From a virus, in IMG/VR virus record IMGVR_UViG_3300021963_000155, positions 1-55,999 of that record: DNA of 55,999 nt. One strand, given 5' to 3'. The notes under the pieces are model-generated. The model made no database searches and had not been told where the DNA came from. It saw only the letters and a program-made list of their open reading frames with translations. Positions 1-8,988 of this stretch are shown in pieces; the stretch's first letter is position 1; the number at the start of each line of letters is the position of its first letter. The position numbers were made by a program, and so were the translations under genes.

Positions 1-2
1 AT

Positions 3-2642
3 GCCCCGCTTACAGTTTCAGGGAACTTTATTGTTTCTGGATCTGCTGCTCAAGATATTATCAGTAATAATACAACTATAACTGGTGGGAATATAGCAAC
101 TGGAAAAATTAAATCTCAAGGCTATAGTGGCCCAGGAACAGCGAGTGCATTTTCAGCATCTGGAATGCTTATAAATCTTGATGATGGTTCTATTACTGCA
201 CCTAACTTTAAAATAGATAGTAATGGAGGGGCACACTTTAAAGGTGTTGTTCAAACAGCATCTGGTACTGTGGGTGGATTTAATCTTAGTGCAAGTCAAA
301 TATCAATTGCTGGATTTACTATGTCTACTGCCTCAGGAATATCCTTAGGGTCAACATCTCAGTTTAAAGTAGATACACTGGGTAATTTGGTTGCTACCTC
401 TGCATCCATAGTTGGAAATATTACAGCAAATTCTGGAAATATTGGAGGGTTTAATCTTTCATCAAACTCTCTTAACGCTACCAATTTCGCAGTATCTACA
501 ACGGGTGGTTTAGCACTAGGAAGCGCCTCACAGTTTTATGTTAGTACCTCTGGAGATCTTAGGGCAAACTCTGCCTCTATTTCTGGAGATATAACTGCTC
601 AATCTGGAAAATTTATTGGATCGGTTGGAATAGTTGGAGATGGCAACCTTTATGCAGGGGCAAATCCTACAACTGGGCAAAGAGTAATAGTTTCATCTAG
701 TGGTCTTTTTGGTTTTGACAGCGGAAATATAAATATTTTTAGCATACCTATAACTGGATCTCCAACAATTGCTGGTTTTACTTTAATTAATACTGGAATA
801 ACTGGTTCTGGGCAAATGTCTAATATGATTTTTGGAACTAGAGATGCTAATGCATATAATATAACTATTCGTGGAGATAAAACTGGTGGTCAAGCGGCGG
901 CAATATATACAGTATTAAATGGAGTCGATACAACATCTACTAGCAATAATGGGTTTTATCTAGATGATTTAGGTAAACTGCGTTTAGCAGGAGCAAATGG
1001 GTCTTTAAGATTTGATGGTTCAAATTTATTTGTTACTGGCGCAATTATTGCTACAAGTGGAAGTTTTTCTGGCTGGCTGCAATCGTCTAGTATAACTGGC
1101 GGTATTATTTCTAGTGGTTCATTTGTTGGCGGCATATTACAATCAACTGGATATTCTGGCGTAGCAGACGGATCAGCATTTTCTACTACTGGAACAAACT
1201 TTAATCTTAATACTGGTGCAATTACTGGGAGACAATTTAGAATAGACGCTAGTGGAAATGCAACATTTAGCGGTCAATTAAATGCAGCAGAAGGAACATT
1301 TGCTGGAACGTTATCTGCAAATAGTATTACAAGCGGAACATTAGATTCTGCTAGAATTAATGTAGACACTTTAACTGTAAGAAATCTATTATCATATTCA
1401 TCAAACTCTGCATCTAGAATTAAAATTCAAGATACGAATGATCAAAGACACAAACTTCAATTTGAAACTGGTTGGTCAAGAGAAGTAATTCCAGCATTTA
1501 TTGGTGCCTCAAATTATAAAAACCCACTGGTTGGATTTAGTGGGGAAAGCATGGGGGTAGAAATCTATGCGGGGACACTGGATTTAGGAGTTACCTCTCT
1601 ACCGTCTTCTATAAAACTAATATCTAAAAGTTTTGACGTTTCTGGAGTAGAGAGAGAAATTTTATATGGGTCAGACCTTCATTGGTTTTCCAACCTAACT
1701 AATGTTAATAATTCTAAGTTTCTGGCATATGGGTTTAAAACAATAGAGTTAACCAGCACCTCAAATAATTCTACAAATACACTATATTCTATACGAATGG
1801 ACGCAACTAATGGTTTTAATATTACTGGCCCAGTTACTTTTACAGGAAATGTAAACGGAACTTTTGTAGGAGATGGGTCAGGACTTACCAATCTTCCTAG
1901 TGGAGCATCTAGTCCAACTGGAACAATTGTTATGTATGGTGGAAGCAGCGCACCCACGGGATGGCTTCTTTGCGATGGTGCCGCTGTATCAAGAAGCACA
2001 TACTCTGCTTTATGGGCTGTACTGGGAAGTTCTTATGGAAATGGCAATGGATCTACAACATTTAATGTTCCCAACTTTATTACTGGTGGCCCTGGCGGAA
2101 CTCCAGCATTTGCTCGCGGCGGGAATACTCCTGGAAATACAGGTGGTGTGGCAACACATACATTAACATTAGAACAAATTCCACAACATACTCATAATGT
2201 CGGTACTCTTGCTATCTCTGGTACTAGTGGTGGTTCTGGAGAATTAACTCACTCTGGCACGATTGACTCTAAAGGCGCTCACAGCCATACTATAAGTGGG
2301 CAAGTAGGTTCAGGCGGTGGTCACAGTCACACATATACTGCTCCAGATTCTGCAGTCACGGGCAGAAGCGGAACGGGCAATCTAAACGTTGTTCCCAACC
2401 GTACTACTGGAACAGCAACAAGTTCTGAACCTTCCCATCAGCACGGTGCAGGAACTCTTGCTGCAGATAGCGCTGGAAGCCATCAGCATACAATAACAAT
2501 TAATGCCCACGCATCACATACGCACGGCGCGGGAAGTTTAGCCATTTCAGGGGCAACTGGAAATGTTACCAGTAGAGGCGCAACTGATAGCATAAACAAC
2601 CAACCTCCATATATTGTGGTAAACTTTATTATTAAAACTTAA
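3..2642 (+). CDS. distal tail fibre / receptor-binding protein with tail-collar domain (5' partial)
   Basis: The reading frame is open from base 3, so the gene starts left of the window; the ATG at 165 is internal. The N-terminal part holds repeated Gly/Ser/Thr-rich units of about 45 residues (GGFNLS...TSG), typical of fibrous tail proteins. Around 1923-2080 is a phage tail-collar signature (GTIVMYGGSSAPTGWLLCDG). The C-terminus is rich in HTH, HSH and HQH triplets and ends with NQPPYIVVNFIIK, as in collar-type fibre tips. Its role is probably receptor binding at the tail tip. The domain assignment is firm; receptor and exact tail position are unknown. Confidence 0.85.
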   Translation, partial: APLTVSGNFIVSGSAAQDIISNNTTITGGNIATGKIKSQGYSGPGTASAFSASGMLINLDDGSITAPNFKIDSNGGAHFKGVVQTASGTVGGFNLSASQISIAGFTMSTASGISLGSTSQFKVDTLGNLVATSASIVGNITANSGNIGGFNLSSNSLNATNFAVSTTGGLALGSASQFYVSTSGDLRANSASISGDITAQSGKFIGSVGIVGDGNLYAGANPTTGQRVIVSSSGLFGFDSGNINIFSIPITGSPTIAGFTLINTGITGSGQMSNMIFGTRDANAYNITIRGDKTGGQAAAIYTVLNGVDTTSTSNNGFYLDDLGKLRLAGANGSLRFDGSNLFVTGAIIATSGSFSGWLQSSSITGGIISSGSFVGGILQSTGYSGVADGSAFSTTGTNFNLNTGAITGRQFRIDASGNATFSGQLNAAEGTFAGTLSANSITSGTLDSARINVDTLTVRNLLSYSSNSASRIKIQDTNDQRHKLQFETGWSREVIPAFIGASNYKNPLVGFSGESMGVEIYAGTLDLGVTSLPSSIKLISKSFDVSGVEREILYGSDLHWFSNLTNVNNSKFLAYGFKTIELTSTSNNSTNTLYSIRMDATNGFNITGPVTFTGNVNGTFVGDGSGLTNLPSGASSPTGTIVMYGGSSAPTGWLLCDGAAVSRSTYSALWAVLGSSYGNGNGSTTFNVPNFITGGPGGTPAFARGGNTPGNTGGVATHTLTLEQIPQHTHNVGTLAISGTSGGSGELTHSGTIDSKGAHSHTISGQVGSGGGHSHTYTAPDSAVTGRSGTGNLNVVPNRTTGTATSSEPSHQHGAGTLAADSAGSHQHTITINAHASHTHGAGSLAISGATGNVTSRGATDSINNQPPYIVVNFIIKT

Positions 2643-2651
2643 GGAACATGA

Positions 2652-3119
2652 ATGAATGAAATTCCAAATCCAGCGATAGTAAATGAAATAGTCGTTGAAG
2701 AAACTATGATTAACGGATGGCCTTCAGATTTTTCTGGATGCTGGATAAACATATTTCCAGAGGACCCCCTGGCCTTTGATATTACGGCTGAATTATTAAA
2801 TGATAATCAGCACGAAGAGGGAACCATTATCAGATCAAATAAAAAATATCACCCAGACTGTGTTGCTATAATTACATGGCAAAAAACTGGAGAAATAAAA
2901 TTTCTTTGGGTAAATGATCAATATCGCGGAAGTAAAATAGGTTATTCTCTTGGAATATGGCTAAGAACTTATTTAGCGAAAGATGGTGTAAGAGTTCTTC
3001 ACTCTTTTATACAAGAAAGAAATGACGTAGTAGAAGAATTTCTTAAAAAATTTAAAGAGGACTACCAGGCTGAAGATATTATTCTTAGAGAATCCTATGA
3101 AAATACTCCAGAAATTTAG
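2652..3119 (+). CDS. GNAT-like N-acetyltransferase domain protein
   Basis: A 155-residue protein starting 9 bases after the tail-fibre stop with an AAGGA ribosome site. Residues about 93-118 (FLWVNDQYRGSKIGYSLG) resemble GNAT motif A, which binds the pyrophosphate of acetyl-CoA (V-x-x-x-YRG-x-x-IG). It could modify a tail protein or act on a host target, but the substrate cannot be inferred. Being directly behind the fibre gene, a tail-associated role is also possible. Confidence 0.5.
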   Translation: MNEIPNPAIVNEIVVEETMINGWPSDFSGCWINIFPEDPLAFDITAELLNDNQHEEGTIIRSNKKYHPDCVAIITWQKTGEIKFLWVNDQYRGSKIGYSLGIWLRTYLAKDGVRVLHSFIQERNDVVEEFLKKFKEDYQAEDIILRESYENTPEI

Positions 3120-3125
3120 AAGTTG

Positions 3126-3171
3126 TAGGTATAACGAACCACATAAAAACTCTTTACCTATACCTATTTTT
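3126..3171 (+). terminator. candidate intrinsic terminator
   Basis: TAGGTATA (3126-3133) and TATACCTA (3159-3166) form an 8-bp perfect stem immediately followed by TTTTT. It lies just after the GNAT-like gene and before a new transcription unit. The 25-base loop is longer than usual, so strength is uncertain. Confidence 0.45.
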
Positions 3172-3240
3172 AATGTATACTTAGATTTCTGCGGATTTTC
3201 TATATCCTATATAGAGCAGTAATATAAACAAGGAGAATAA

Positions 3241-3411
3241 ATGTCACAGACACTAGAACTTATTGTACAAGAACTTCAGCAGCGCATCGGTCAGATGACC
3301 AGCGACTATGAAACTAAACTAGCCGTACTGAAGGCTCAGGCAACCGAGCAAATTCAGGCACGCGACAAGAAGATTATTGAATTAGAGGCCAAACTAGATG
3401 GCGAGAGTTAA
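3241..3411 (+). CDS. small coiled-coil protein, 56 aa
   Basis: ATG at 3241 follows AAGGAG with 7-base spacing. The 56-residue product is almost wholly helical with heptad-like leucines and many Gln/Glu/Lys, so a short coiled coil is likely. It overlaps the next gene by 14 bases, showing co-translation. No function recognised; a small virion or tail accessory protein is possible from its neighbours. Confidence 0.6.
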   Translation: MSQTLELIVQELQQRIGQMTSDYETKLAVLKAQATEQIQARDKKIIELEAKLDGES

Positions 3412-3859
3412 TGGCATCTCTGACGGTCAGCCGCTGACATATGAATTATTAAATCAGATTATATCTGAGGTTAATAAAATCAAAGATGTTCCAGAGGATT
3501 TCGGTCAGAATGTCGAGGTATATGGTCCTAGCCTTGGCATGTCAGAACAAGATACTGTCAAGGTAGTATCTGACGTACACCAGTTTGACATTAAGGCTAA
3601 AGATATTACTGTCAACCTAGATGTTAAATTTAAAAGAGGCGGTAACTTCAGTAAAGACAATATTGTAGTGGTTGCTTCCATTGTAGATAGAGCATTTGGT
3701 AAAAGTGGCGGAGGGGCTCAAATGGCTAACGTTACTATTACTAATATTACTACTACGGGCTTTGAAGCAAGAGTGCAAATTCTTAAACAAGTAAAGCAAA
3801 ATATTTCACTAGAATTACACTATATTGCAATCGGGGCTGGACCTAGAGTAAGTAGTTAA
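3398..3859 (+). CDS. putative virion structural protein
   Basis: 153 residues. The N-terminal half is helical (LTYELLNQIISEVNKIKD), the C-terminal half is predicted beta-strand rich and ends in LELHYIAIG, a pattern common at the end of lectin-like or fibre-associated phage domains. It overlaps both neighbours and follows the tail-fibre unit. A structural or adhesin role is inferred, not shown. Confidence 0.45.
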   Translation: MARVNGISDGQPLTYELLNQIISEVNKIKDVPEDFGQNVEVYGPSLGMSEQDTVKVVSDVHQFDIKAKDITVNLDVKFKRGGNFSKDNIVVVASIVDRAFGKSGGGAQMANVTITNITTTGFEARVQILKQVKQNISLELHYIAIGAGPRVSS

Positions 3860-4320
3860 TGTCTGGCTACAATTTAATACCGTCAAAACATCCAAAATCA
3901 ATTAATAATATGTATTATGAACATATTATTATCATGGAAGAGTATCTTGAGCGACCATTAAAAAGTTATGAGTCTGTTCATCATATCAATGGAATAAAAA
4001 CGGATAACAGGTTAAAAAATCTTTTTGTGTGCCACCGCCGCGAGCATGACAAAGCGCATGGCATGAAGACTGTATCTATGTATAAACTACATTCTTCATG
4101 GATTAAAAAGAACTGTAAGAATTGCGGCGTTGAATTTTATGGGTATCCTTCCATAATGAAGACCAGAGTAAAATGTAGTTCCAATTGCAAGGCCATAAAG
4201 GTTGACAAAATCTGTGGCTGGTGTGATAGGATTTATACTGTCCCTGTGATTACAGAACATCTATGGGATTATTGCTCACGCTTATGCCGACGAAAGGCTA
4301 ATAATGACAAACGATCTTAA
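3859..4320 (+). CDS. HNH homing-type endonuclease
   Basis: 153 residues. The HNH core is visible near residues 40-58 (ESVHHINGIKTDNRLKNL), matching the HNH_3 type found in phage homing endonucleases. The C-terminal half has four CxxC/CxxxC pairs (CKNCG, CSSNC, CGWC, CSRLC), probably zinc-binding DNA-recognition modules. TAATG overlap with the previous gene. Likely a free-standing homing nuclease. Confidence 0.8.
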   Translation: MSGYNLIPSKHPKSINNMYYEHIIIMEEYLERPLKSYESVHHINGIKTDNRLKNLFVCHRREHDKAHGMKTVSMYKLHSSWIKKNCKNCGVEFYGYPSIMKTRVKCSSNCKAIKVDKICGWCDRIYTVPVITEHLWDYCSRLCRRKANNDKRS

Positions 4321-5059
4321 ATGGATGATGGTTTCAGATGTACATTTTCCACGACATGACCCCAGGAAGGTCGAACTATTTCTTAAGGTGATGAAATGGT
4401 GGAAGCCTGATGCAGTAGACTTGTTGGGCGATATTGACGATGCTGACTCTACTAGTCGTTGGGCAGGAGATAAGCCCCTAGAAATGTCAGTATCAATTAA
4501 TGATGGAGGAGTCGATGGAACAAAGAAATTCCTTAAAGACATACGGGCTATCGTCCCGAAGGCTGACTGCCATTTTCATGATGGGAATCATGGCTGGACT
4601 CGCCACGGCGACTATCTTGCAAAGAAGGCTCCAGCATTTCTAGATGTTGTGACCCCAGACTCTCTTTATGAGTATTCTAAGGTAGGATTTGAGTGGCATC
4701 TTTATCAAGATCCTCCTGTAAAAAGGTTTGGCGATATCTATGCCCATCACGGGGAATCTATTTCTAAGCACGCAGGAGAATCTGTTCGTAATGATGTGAA
4801 TAACTGGGGCGTTTCTTTAGTCCGTGGACATTCTCATAGAATGGGTGCATATTTCCAGACATATAATCTTACAGGCCAGGAGTTAAGAGGCTTTGAAATT
4901 GGTCATCTTTGTGATGAAGATGCTATGGATTATTCAATTCAAAAAAATTGGCAGGCAGGATTTGCAGTAGCACATGTTGTCAATGACTACCCCTATATTC
5001 AACTTATTCAAATTCATGATTATACCTGCGTTGTTGACGGGAAAGTATTTACAGCATAA
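4304..5059 (+). CDS. calcineurin-like metallophosphoesterase
   Basis: 251 residues with the metallophosphoesterase signature in order: SDVHFP (D-x-H, about residue 11), GDIDD, DGNHGW and GHSHR near the end. These residues bind two metal ions. The substrate may be nucleic acid ends, cyclic nucleotides or phosphoproteins. It overlaps the HNH gene by 17 bases and begins the replication operon, which favours a DNA-repair or nuclease-related role. Confidence 0.8.
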   Translation: MTNDLKWMMVSDVHFPRHDPRKVELFLKVMKWWKPDAVDLLGDIDDADSTSRWAGDKPLEMSVSINDGGVDGTKKFLKDIRAIVPKADCHFHDGNHGWTRHGDYLAKKAPAFLDVVTPDSLYEYSKVGFEWHLYQDPPVKRFGDIYAHHGESISKHAGESVRNDVNNWGVSLVRGHSHRMGAYFQTYNLTGQELRGFEIGHLCDEDAMDYSIQKNWQAGFAVAHVVNDYPYIQLIQIHDYTCVVDGKVFTA

Positions 5060-5250
5060 TGTTATGTAAAAAATGTGACGGCAAAGTCATGGTAGATAGA
5101 ACATTGGGCTCAGAAATACATGTTGAGTTATACTGTCTACGGTGTGGGAAAAGATGGTCTTTGCGGCACCCTGAAAAGTATGGAGGCTTTGGTAAATGGA
5201 TAATGAAGAAAGAGACTCTGTATCTGACGGGAAGAGATATGGGGTATTAA
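5059..5250 (+). CDS. zinc-ribbon protein, 63 aa
   Basis: Two CxxC pairs (CKKC near residue 3, CLRC near residue 27) give a zinc-ribbon. It overlaps the upstream stop as TAATG and overlaps the next gene by 55 bases. No specific family recognised. Confidence 0.6.
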   Translation: MLCKKCDGKVMVDRTLGSEIHVELYCLRCGKRWSLRHPEKYGGFGKWIMKKETLYLTGRDMGY

Positions 5251-5729
5251 AAACCCCCAAACGCCGCCGAAAATTGTTTATTAATGGCGAGTTGCATCAT
5301 GTCATTCATATAAATGTCCCTGCTGATGTAGCAACAACGTGGAATTTTATACAAGATAAGATGGTGAGATATCCGTATAAAAGCATGAAGAAACATGCTC
5401 AAAAAGCATATCTAATTAATGAAGTTGCAAAAATGGTAAGCCGTCATCCCGAAAGAATTAGAATTGCTATAACAGAAGGAAATATTAAAAGGCCACAACA
5501 GTCTGGTCCAAATGGTAAATTTTATTTTAATGAAAACGATATTTTAGACATACAAGATTATTTTGCTAATGTTCATTATGGACGGCCCCGTAAAGATGGC
5601 TCTATAACTCCTTTGCATAGAACCGTGACAAAAGAGGAAGTAGATGCTAGACTAGGGCGCAGAGATGTTTTGTACGTTCAAAATGACAAGGGCGAATATA
5701 TTCCTGTATGGAGGACGGTGGAATTTTAG
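5196..5729 (+). CDS. hypothetical protein, possible DNA-binding
   Basis: 177 residues, basic N-terminus (KTPKRRRKLF). The start at 5196 is set by GGAGG eight bases upstream. The central segment is helical and the C-terminus holds RPRKDGSITPLHRTVTKEEVDARLGR, which looks like a nucleic-acid-binding turn but matches no family I can name. It sits among replication genes. Function unknown. Confidence 0.5.
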   Translation: MDNEERDSVSDGKRYGVLKTPKRRRKLFINGELHHVIHINVPADVATTWNFIQDKMVRYPYKSMKKHAQKAYLINEVAKMVSRHPERIRIAITEGNIKRPQQSGPNGKFYFNENDILDIQDYFANVHYGRPRKDGSITPLHRTVTKEEVDARLGRRDVLYVQNDKGEYIPVWRTVEF

Positions 5730-6040
5730 TGGTTAAAAAGAAAACTGAAGAAGATTTATTAGTAGACTTTATTGGTGAAACTATTAGTACAGAGAGCGCA
5801 TTGCTAGCCTGTTCTATTAATCTTATGAGAGCAGGAAATATAGCGCAGGCTACCGCCGACTCTGAGGGATTACTTAAAGTTGCTAAAGCATGGTATGACT
5901 TGGCAAGATATTTAGGTGGAGAACAAGATGATGAGAAGAATCATCATTTTGGATTTGCAGCATTGGAGACAGTAGATGACCCAGGAAATGAACCCGACGA
6001 GGGTGAAAGTGGGATTGAAGTTCGTACGAAATCTCGGTAA
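5729..6040 (+). CDS. small helical protein, 103 aa
   Basis: The likely start is GTG at 5729, overlapping the upstream TAG as TAGTG; an in-frame ATG at 5708 would place the GGAGG inside the gene. Residues are helical at the N-terminus (EEDLLVDFIGETISTESALLACS) and acidic at the C-terminus. Unknown function within the replication operon. Confidence 0.5.
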   Translation: MVKKKTEEDLLVDFIGETISTESALLACSINLMRAGNIAQATADSEGLLKVAKAWYDLARYLGGEQDDEKNHHFGFAALETVDDPGNEPDEGESGIEVRTKSR

Positions 6041-6194
6041 TTATGAGAACATCCATGTCGATGTAGGCGTTGAAGATAACGTCAGACAGGGAGAAAATGT
6101 ATCTCAGGCTATGGATCGTGTATACGATTTTGTAGAAGAACAACTCATTCAGCGCGTGCAGGAGATTGAGGCTGATTTAAGTGGCAGCAAGTAA
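5976..6194 (+). CDS. conserved small phage protein, 72 aa
   Basis: The core VKVGLKFVRNLGNYENIHVD-VGVED followed by a helix (SQAMDRVYDFVEEQLIQRVQEIE) is a small alpha/beta protein of a type often seen next to phage replication genes. Starts at 5976 or at the ATG 5988. Function unknown. Confidence 0.5.
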   Translation: MTQEMNPTRVKVGLKFVRNLGNYENIHVDVGVEDNVRQGENVSQAMDRVYDFVEEQLIQRVQEIEADLSGSK

Positions 6195-6519
6195 AAACGA
6201 TAAGCATTCCTACGCTTTACTATCAGAATATATTGGGCTGTACCGTAGTAAGTACGGCACCGCTCCAGTAATTAATAAATATAAGGAAAAGTGGGGGATG
6301 CTATCCCTTATTGAAGATTTTGGCGTGGAGGCTGTAGGATATACGCTAGAGTTTTATTTTAAACTATCTAAAGATATGCACCCGCTACCTTGGTTCTATA
6401 ATAATTTTTCCACCATACATAATTCTAGACTGGCTGCGGAAAAAGATGATAGGATAAGATCAGCAGCGAGAGAGCAGACTCAAAAATTACGAGCGGAGTA
6501 TTTAAATGGCATACACTGA
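6181..6519 (+). CDS. helicase-loader candidate
   Basis: 112 residues, GTG start at 6181 overlapping the previous gene. All-helical, with aromatic patches (YTLEFYFKLSKDMHPLPWFYNNF). It directly precedes and overlaps the DnaB helicase gene by 14 bases, the usual place for a phage helicase loader or replication initiator. The role is inferred from position only. Confidence 0.4.
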   Translation: MAASKNDKHSYALLSEYIGLYRSKYGTAPVINKYKEKWGMLSLIEDFGVEAVGYTLEFYFKLSKDMHPLPWFYNNFSTIHNSRLAAEKDDRIRSAAREQTQKLRAEYLNGIH

Positions 6520-7729
6520 AGAAGTAGAGGTAATCTCTTCAGTCTGTAAGAATAAAGATATCCATGTGCTGTTTGACAATAACGCTGATGAGTTAATTAA
6601 AGACTGTGCAGATGTATGGGGCTTTATCAAGGACTATTACGATCAGACCCGTCAAATTCCCGACTCCGAATTGCTTGTAACAAGATTCAAAGACTTTGAG
6701 CCAGTACAGTCTGGTCCTACAATTTATCATGTTGATAGATTACGTCAGGCATACCTTCATGAGTCTTTAAGCAACTCTTTGCGCCGCGCAGCCAATTTAG
6801 TAAATAATAATGAATCTGGTAATGCGCTAAAAGAATTGTCTAAAGATATTACTGTCATGTCTCGCTTGGGGGCGAAAGTAAGAGACCTTGATGTAACAGA
6901 TGTTGATAGCGCTCTATCTTATTTTGAGCAGACCAGAAAGTCGGCAGAGAATGGAGAGGTGGGCATCAAAACAGGCATTACCTCGTTCGATGTGTGCCTA
7001 CCTATGGGTATTGCTAAGGGTCAACTTGGAATTTTGATGGCCTATCCTGGAATTGGAAAGTCATGGCTAGCCCTTTATTTTGCTGTACAGGCATGGAAGC
7101 ATGGGTATAAGCCCATGATTGTGAGTCTTGAGATGACTGAGACTGAAGTTCGTAATAGAATCTTTGCAATCATTGGTGATGGATTTTTTAGTCACAGGGC
7201 TTTGAGTGCTGGCAGAGTAAGTGATAATGAGTTTAGGCTTTGGGCGGAGAAGACTCTAGAAGGTCGTCCTCCGTTTAAAATTATCTCTAATGATACTGGC
7301 GCAGAGATGACTCCTAATGTTATTACATCTAAGATTGATCAGTACCGTCCAGATATAGTTATTGTTGATTACCTACAGTTGATGAATGATAACTCAGGTA
7401 CATCGAACAATGAAACGGTGAAGATTAAAAATCTATCAAGAGAATTAAAACTCTTGGCAATCTCTCAAAAACTTCCTATCATTGCTATTGCTTCTGCTAC
7501 ACCAGATGATGCAACAGATCTAGAATCTGTACCACAACTTGGACAGGTTGCATGGTCACGACAAATTGCATATGATAGTGATTGGGTCTTGGGCATGGGT
7601 CGTAAGGCTAACTCCACTGTTCTAGAAGCGGTGCTACGAAAAAATCGTAGTGGATACATGGGGGCGTTCTACTTAGACATAGATTTAGATAGAGGAATCT
7701 TTAAAGAAATTATTGATCCAATTGAATAG
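6506..7729 (+). CDS. dnaB: DnaB-family replicative DNA helicase
   Basis: 407 residues. The RecA-like motor is clear: Walker A PGIGKS at residues 181-186, MIVSLEMTETE after it, Walker B region DIVIVDYLQLM, then the arginine-rich KNRSG near the C-terminus. The N-terminal about 125 residues form the primase-interaction region. It would unwind the fork 5' to 3' with the primase two genes downstream. Confidence 0.93.
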   Translation: MAYTEEVEVISSVCKNKDIHVLFDNNADELIKDCADVWGFIKDYYDQTRQIPDSELLVTRFKDFEPVQSGPTIYHVDRLRQAYLHESLSNSLRRAANLVNNNESGNALKELSKDITVMSRLGAKVRDLDVTDVDSALSYFEQTRKSAENGEVGIKTGITSFDVCLPMGIAKGQLGILMAYPGIGKSWLALYFAVQAWKHGYKPMIVSLEMTETEVRNRIFAIIGDGFFSHRALSAGRVSDNEFRLWAEKTLEGRPPFKIISNDTGAEMTPNVITSKIDQYRPDIVIVDYLQLMNDNSGTSNNETVKIKNLSRELKLLAISQKLPIIAIASATPDDATDLESVPQLGQVAWSRQIAYDSDWVLGMGRKANSTVLEAVLRKNRSGYMGAFYLDIDLDRGIFKEIIDPIE

Positions 7730-7739
7730 TTAACTACAG

Positions 7740-7745
7740 TATAAT
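7740..7745 (+). promoter_or_regulatory. -10 box, probable leaderless promoter
   Basis: A perfect TATAAT follows the helicase stop. Exactly six bases (7746-7751) separate it from the GTG at 7752, so transcription would begin on the start codon. No good -35 is seen at 17 bases. Confidence 0.55.
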
Positions 7746-7751
7746 AGACAT

Positions 7752-8054
7752 GTGGAGTATGTAGGACATAAAAGAATAAAAGAATTTCATATCGATGGAA
7801 TGATCGAAGATGATGCTGTCATTCCACAAATTCGTGAGAGATATGAAAACATTCTTATCGACATGATGAGATCAAATGGTTATGTCCCGCATCTTGACGT
7901 AGATCCAGCCTTTAGCCTAGAATATAAGGATGAGAACTATACGTTCCTGTTGACTATCTATGGAGTATACGTTGGAAAGGCTAAGGCACAATGCTATCTA
8001 GCAGTAAGCGGAAACAATCTTATACCAATGAATTTTACACAGAAGGACAGATAG
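7752..8054 (+). CDS. hypothetical protein, 100 aa
   Basis: GTG start at 7752 without a ribosome site but at the expected transcription start of the TATAAT at 7740-7745, so a leaderless mRNA is likely. The product is alpha/beta (DPAFSLEYKDENYTFLLTIYGVYVGKAKAQCY). It overlaps the primase gene by 64 bases. Unknown function. Confidence 0.55.
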   Translation: MEYVGHKRIKEFHIDGMIEDDAVIPQIRERYENILIDMMRSNGYVPHLDVDPAFSLEYKDENYTFLLTIYGVYVGKAKAQCYLAVSGNNLIPMNFTQKDR

Positions 8055-8938
8055 AGTCTATTCTTAGGTCTGCCGACATTAAGATAGGCGGAGAGATTGA
8101 TACTCACTTCCTTCTGTTTTGCCCATTTCACTATAACGTTCATACTCCCGCATGTGAGATTGATAAATCCAATGGAATGTTTATTTGTTTCTCATGTGGT
8201 GAGTCAGGTTCACTAGTAGATATGGTCATGAGTGTTACCAATAGAAATTACTTTGAAGCCACTCGCCTGATTAATTCTAAGAAAGATGACGTTGACATTA
8301 AGCGGGTTATAGATGAACAAATTGATAGGCCGCTGGATACACCAGAGTTTGACATGGATCTTATTCGTCGTCTGCATGATGATTTAAAATCTAATAGTCG
8401 TGCAAAAGAGTATTTTCTAGGCAGGAATATTAACGACTCGTCTATAGAAGAGTTTTTATTAGGTTACTCTCCTAAGCAGGATATGGTAACTGTCCCAGTT
8501 TTTGATGAATTTAACAAGTGCCTAGGATTTGTTGGTAGGTCGGTAGAAGGAAAAGCATTTAAAAATAGTACAGGTCTTCCTAAGAGCAAGGCTTTGTTTA
8601 ATCTTAACAAATCTAAGCGAGGAAGTATAATCGTTGTAGAGTCGTCGTTCGATGCAATTAGATTGCATCAAGTGGGATTAAAGGCGGTGGCTACGTTAGG
8701 AGCAACGGTAAGTAGATACCAAATTTCCTTGCTTCAGAAGTACGCAACCAGTATCATTATCTGTCCAGACAATGATGACGCTGGAGTAAAGATGATTGAT
8801 AAGATCACCACTAATATCAAAAACAAGTCAGTAGAAGTAATTAATCTAAAGACTGGTAAAGATGTGGGTGATCTTAATGACGATGAGATCAAAAATATGT
8901 TTAGAAATGCTGGAAATAGTTTAATATTAGCGCTATAA
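7991..8938 (+). CDS. dnaG: DnaG-type DNA primase
   Basis: 315 residues. The CHC2-type zinc finger is at residues 44-69 (CPFH...CFSC), and the TOPRIM catalytic core follows, with Glu217 in VVESSFDAIR and the DxD metal site PDNDDAG near 259-265. It is shorter than cellular DnaG (about 600 residues) because the C-terminal helicase-binding domain is minimal. It synthesises RNA primers at the phage fork. Confidence 0.92.
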   Translation: MLSSSKRKQSYTNEFYTEGQIESILRSADIKIGGEIDTHFLLFCPFHYNVHTPACEIDKSNGMFICFSCGESGSLVDMVMSVTNRNYFEATRLINSKKDDVDIKRVIDEQIDRPLDTPEFDMDLIRRLHDDLKSNSRAKEYFLGRNINDSSIEEFLLGYSPKQDMVTVPVFDEFNKCLGFVGRSVEGKAFKNSTGLPKSKALFNLNKSKRGSIIVVESSFDAIRLHQVGLKAVATLGATVSRYQISLLQKYATSIIICPDNDDAGVKMIDKITTNIKNKSVEVINLKTGKDVGDLNDDEIKNMFRNAGNSLILAL

Positions 8939-8939
8939 T
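8911..8939 (+). promoter_or_regulatory. promoter for the SSB gene
   Basis: TATAAT at 8934-8939 with TGGAAA (4 of 6 -35 matches) 17 bases upstream. It overlaps the primase stop and gives a leader of about 45 bases to the well-expressed SSB gene. Confidence 0.5.
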
Positions 8940-8988
8940 GTTTATATCGGCCCATGTATAGGGTCAAATACTTTTTAGGAGAACTATC

